Below the pieces are notes generated by a model. It made no database searches and was not told the DNA's origin. It saw nothing but the letters and a program-made list of their open reading frames with translations. Source: Mesostigma viride (Eukaryota; Streptophyta; Mesostigmatophyceae; Mesostigmatales; Mesostigmataceae). From it: a stretch of DNA of 64,000 nucleotides. The stretch is taken from assembly GCA_009746045.1 (NCBI GenBank), contig RPFO01000276.1, positions 3,710,193 through 3,774,192 on the forward strand. The letters run 5' to 3'. The translations under genes and the position numbers were made by a program. The first letter of the stretch is position 1; each line of letters opens with the position of its first letter. Below are positions 63,190-64,000 of the stretch, in pieces.

Positions 63190-64000
63190 GTCCACGTTCT
63201 TTTTCGCCTGCGGGTGCAGCCCCCATAATGCGTACGAGCAGCTTCACGGCTTTCTTCTTTGGAAATCAAGAACAACGGGCCTGACAACAACAACAACGAC
63301 AGCAGCATCAGCAACAACAAGAGTGAGTTGCGGGATTTTACGTACGTGGTTTTCCTAATTTTTTTTCACCTGGCATGTTGAGTATTCATCCCATTTTGCG
63401 TCATGACGGCTTCCTGAACGACGACTCTCTCTCCCTCTCCCTCTCCCCCCCTCTCCCTCTTATTTTTCACCAGGTTTTTCATGCCGATTTTAAATCCCTT
63501 TTGCGTCATGCTCTTTGTAGCGTGATGTCGTCAATTGTCACTCACAACAATACTATCATTGTGGTTCGTTCTTTTTCGCCTGCGGGTGCAGGTCACGAGC
63601 GTTGCGTACGAGCAGCTTCACGGCTTTCTTCTTTGGAAATCAAGAACAACGGGCCTGACAACAAGAACAACGACAGCAGCATCAGCAACAACAAGAGTGA
63701 GTTGCGGGATTTTATGTACGTTGTTTTTCTCATGTTTTTTCACCTGTCATGTTGAGTATTCATCCCATTTTGCGTCATGCCGGCTTCCTGAACGACGACT
63801 CTCTCTCCCTCTCCCTCTCCCCCCCTCTCCCTCTTATTTTTCACCAGGTTTTTCATGCCGATTTTTAATCCCTTTTGCGTCATGCTCCTTGTAGCGTGAT
63901 GTCGTCAATTGTCACTCACAACCATGCTATCATTGTGGTTCGTTCTTTTTCGCCTGCGGGTGCAGGTCACGAGCGTTGCGTGCGGTGCGTCATCAATCCA
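63190..64000 (+). repeat. ~372-bp tandem repeat running off the right edge
   Basis: GTTCTTTTTCGCCTGCGGGT starts at about 63196, 63568 and 63942. Each unit contains GAAATCAAGAACAACGGGCC, CAA-rich sequence, a donor-like AAGA|GTGAGT, a CTCTCCCT tract and an acceptor-like TTTTTCACCAG. It may be an exon-intron module repeated, but no protein family is recognised. Confidence 0.85.

Overview
The window looks like nuclear DNA of a eukaryotic green alga (chlorophyte or prasinophyte-like). Evidence: spliced genes with GT..AG introns and GC-rich exons, a membrane-anchored cyclic-nucleotide phosphodiesterase of a kind seen in algae, a Ty1/copia element, L1-like LINEs, and large amounts of G/C-biased minisatellite. 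I cannot name the species from sequence alone. There are no bacterial operons, and I found no canonical tRNA, rRNA or CRISPR array.

Three spliced protein-coding genes can be assembled by joining exons whose phases match. (1) On the minus strand, from about 13.85 kb to beyond the left edge, is an Sfp-type 4'-phosphopantetheinyl transferase. Its intron between 10.34 and 3.15 kb holds a complete Ty1/copia LTR retrotransposon (4174-10058) with visually identical 276-bp LTRs and a 5-bp target duplication. (2) On the plus strand, 29880-38589, is a 12-exon, 1003-residue receptor-like phosphodiesterase: TM, extracellular sensor, TM, PDE catalytic domain. All metal ligands and the purine-binding Gln are present. 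(3) On the minus strand, 44487-41139, is a 3-exon DDE-type transposase-like gene. Its introns carry a small hairpin that is also tandemly repeated just beside the gene.

The rest is layered mobile and satellite DNA. From 14.8 to 24.2 kb there is a candidate 9.5-kb element with ~270-bp inverted ends. It is filled with 21-, 82- and ~26-bp tandem arrays, into which several LINE pieces have inserted, each with a readable target-site duplication. 24.7-28.6 kb is a decayed PIF/Harbinger-like element. 39.1-40.6 kb holds three LINE fragments. 46.3-61.4 kb is a giant inverted repeat (foldback-like), with its centre at about 56.31 kb. Its inner arms are ~71-bp satellite and its outer arms are a ~27-bp G-rich minisatellite plus unique sequence. 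Its left arm was later hit by two LINE-family insertions, one of them an ORF1-only half-LINE. 62.3-64 kb holds a second, small inverted repeat and a ~372-bp tandem repeat that runs off the right edge.

The most notable signals are: a 3'-terminal stem-loop shared by all LINE-family copies, with compensatory base changes and a 44-bp insertion that is little more than this stem-loop and tail; the giant foldback; the hairpin family in and around the transposase introns; and a copia Pol in which a protease-like motif lies between integrase and reverse transcriptase.
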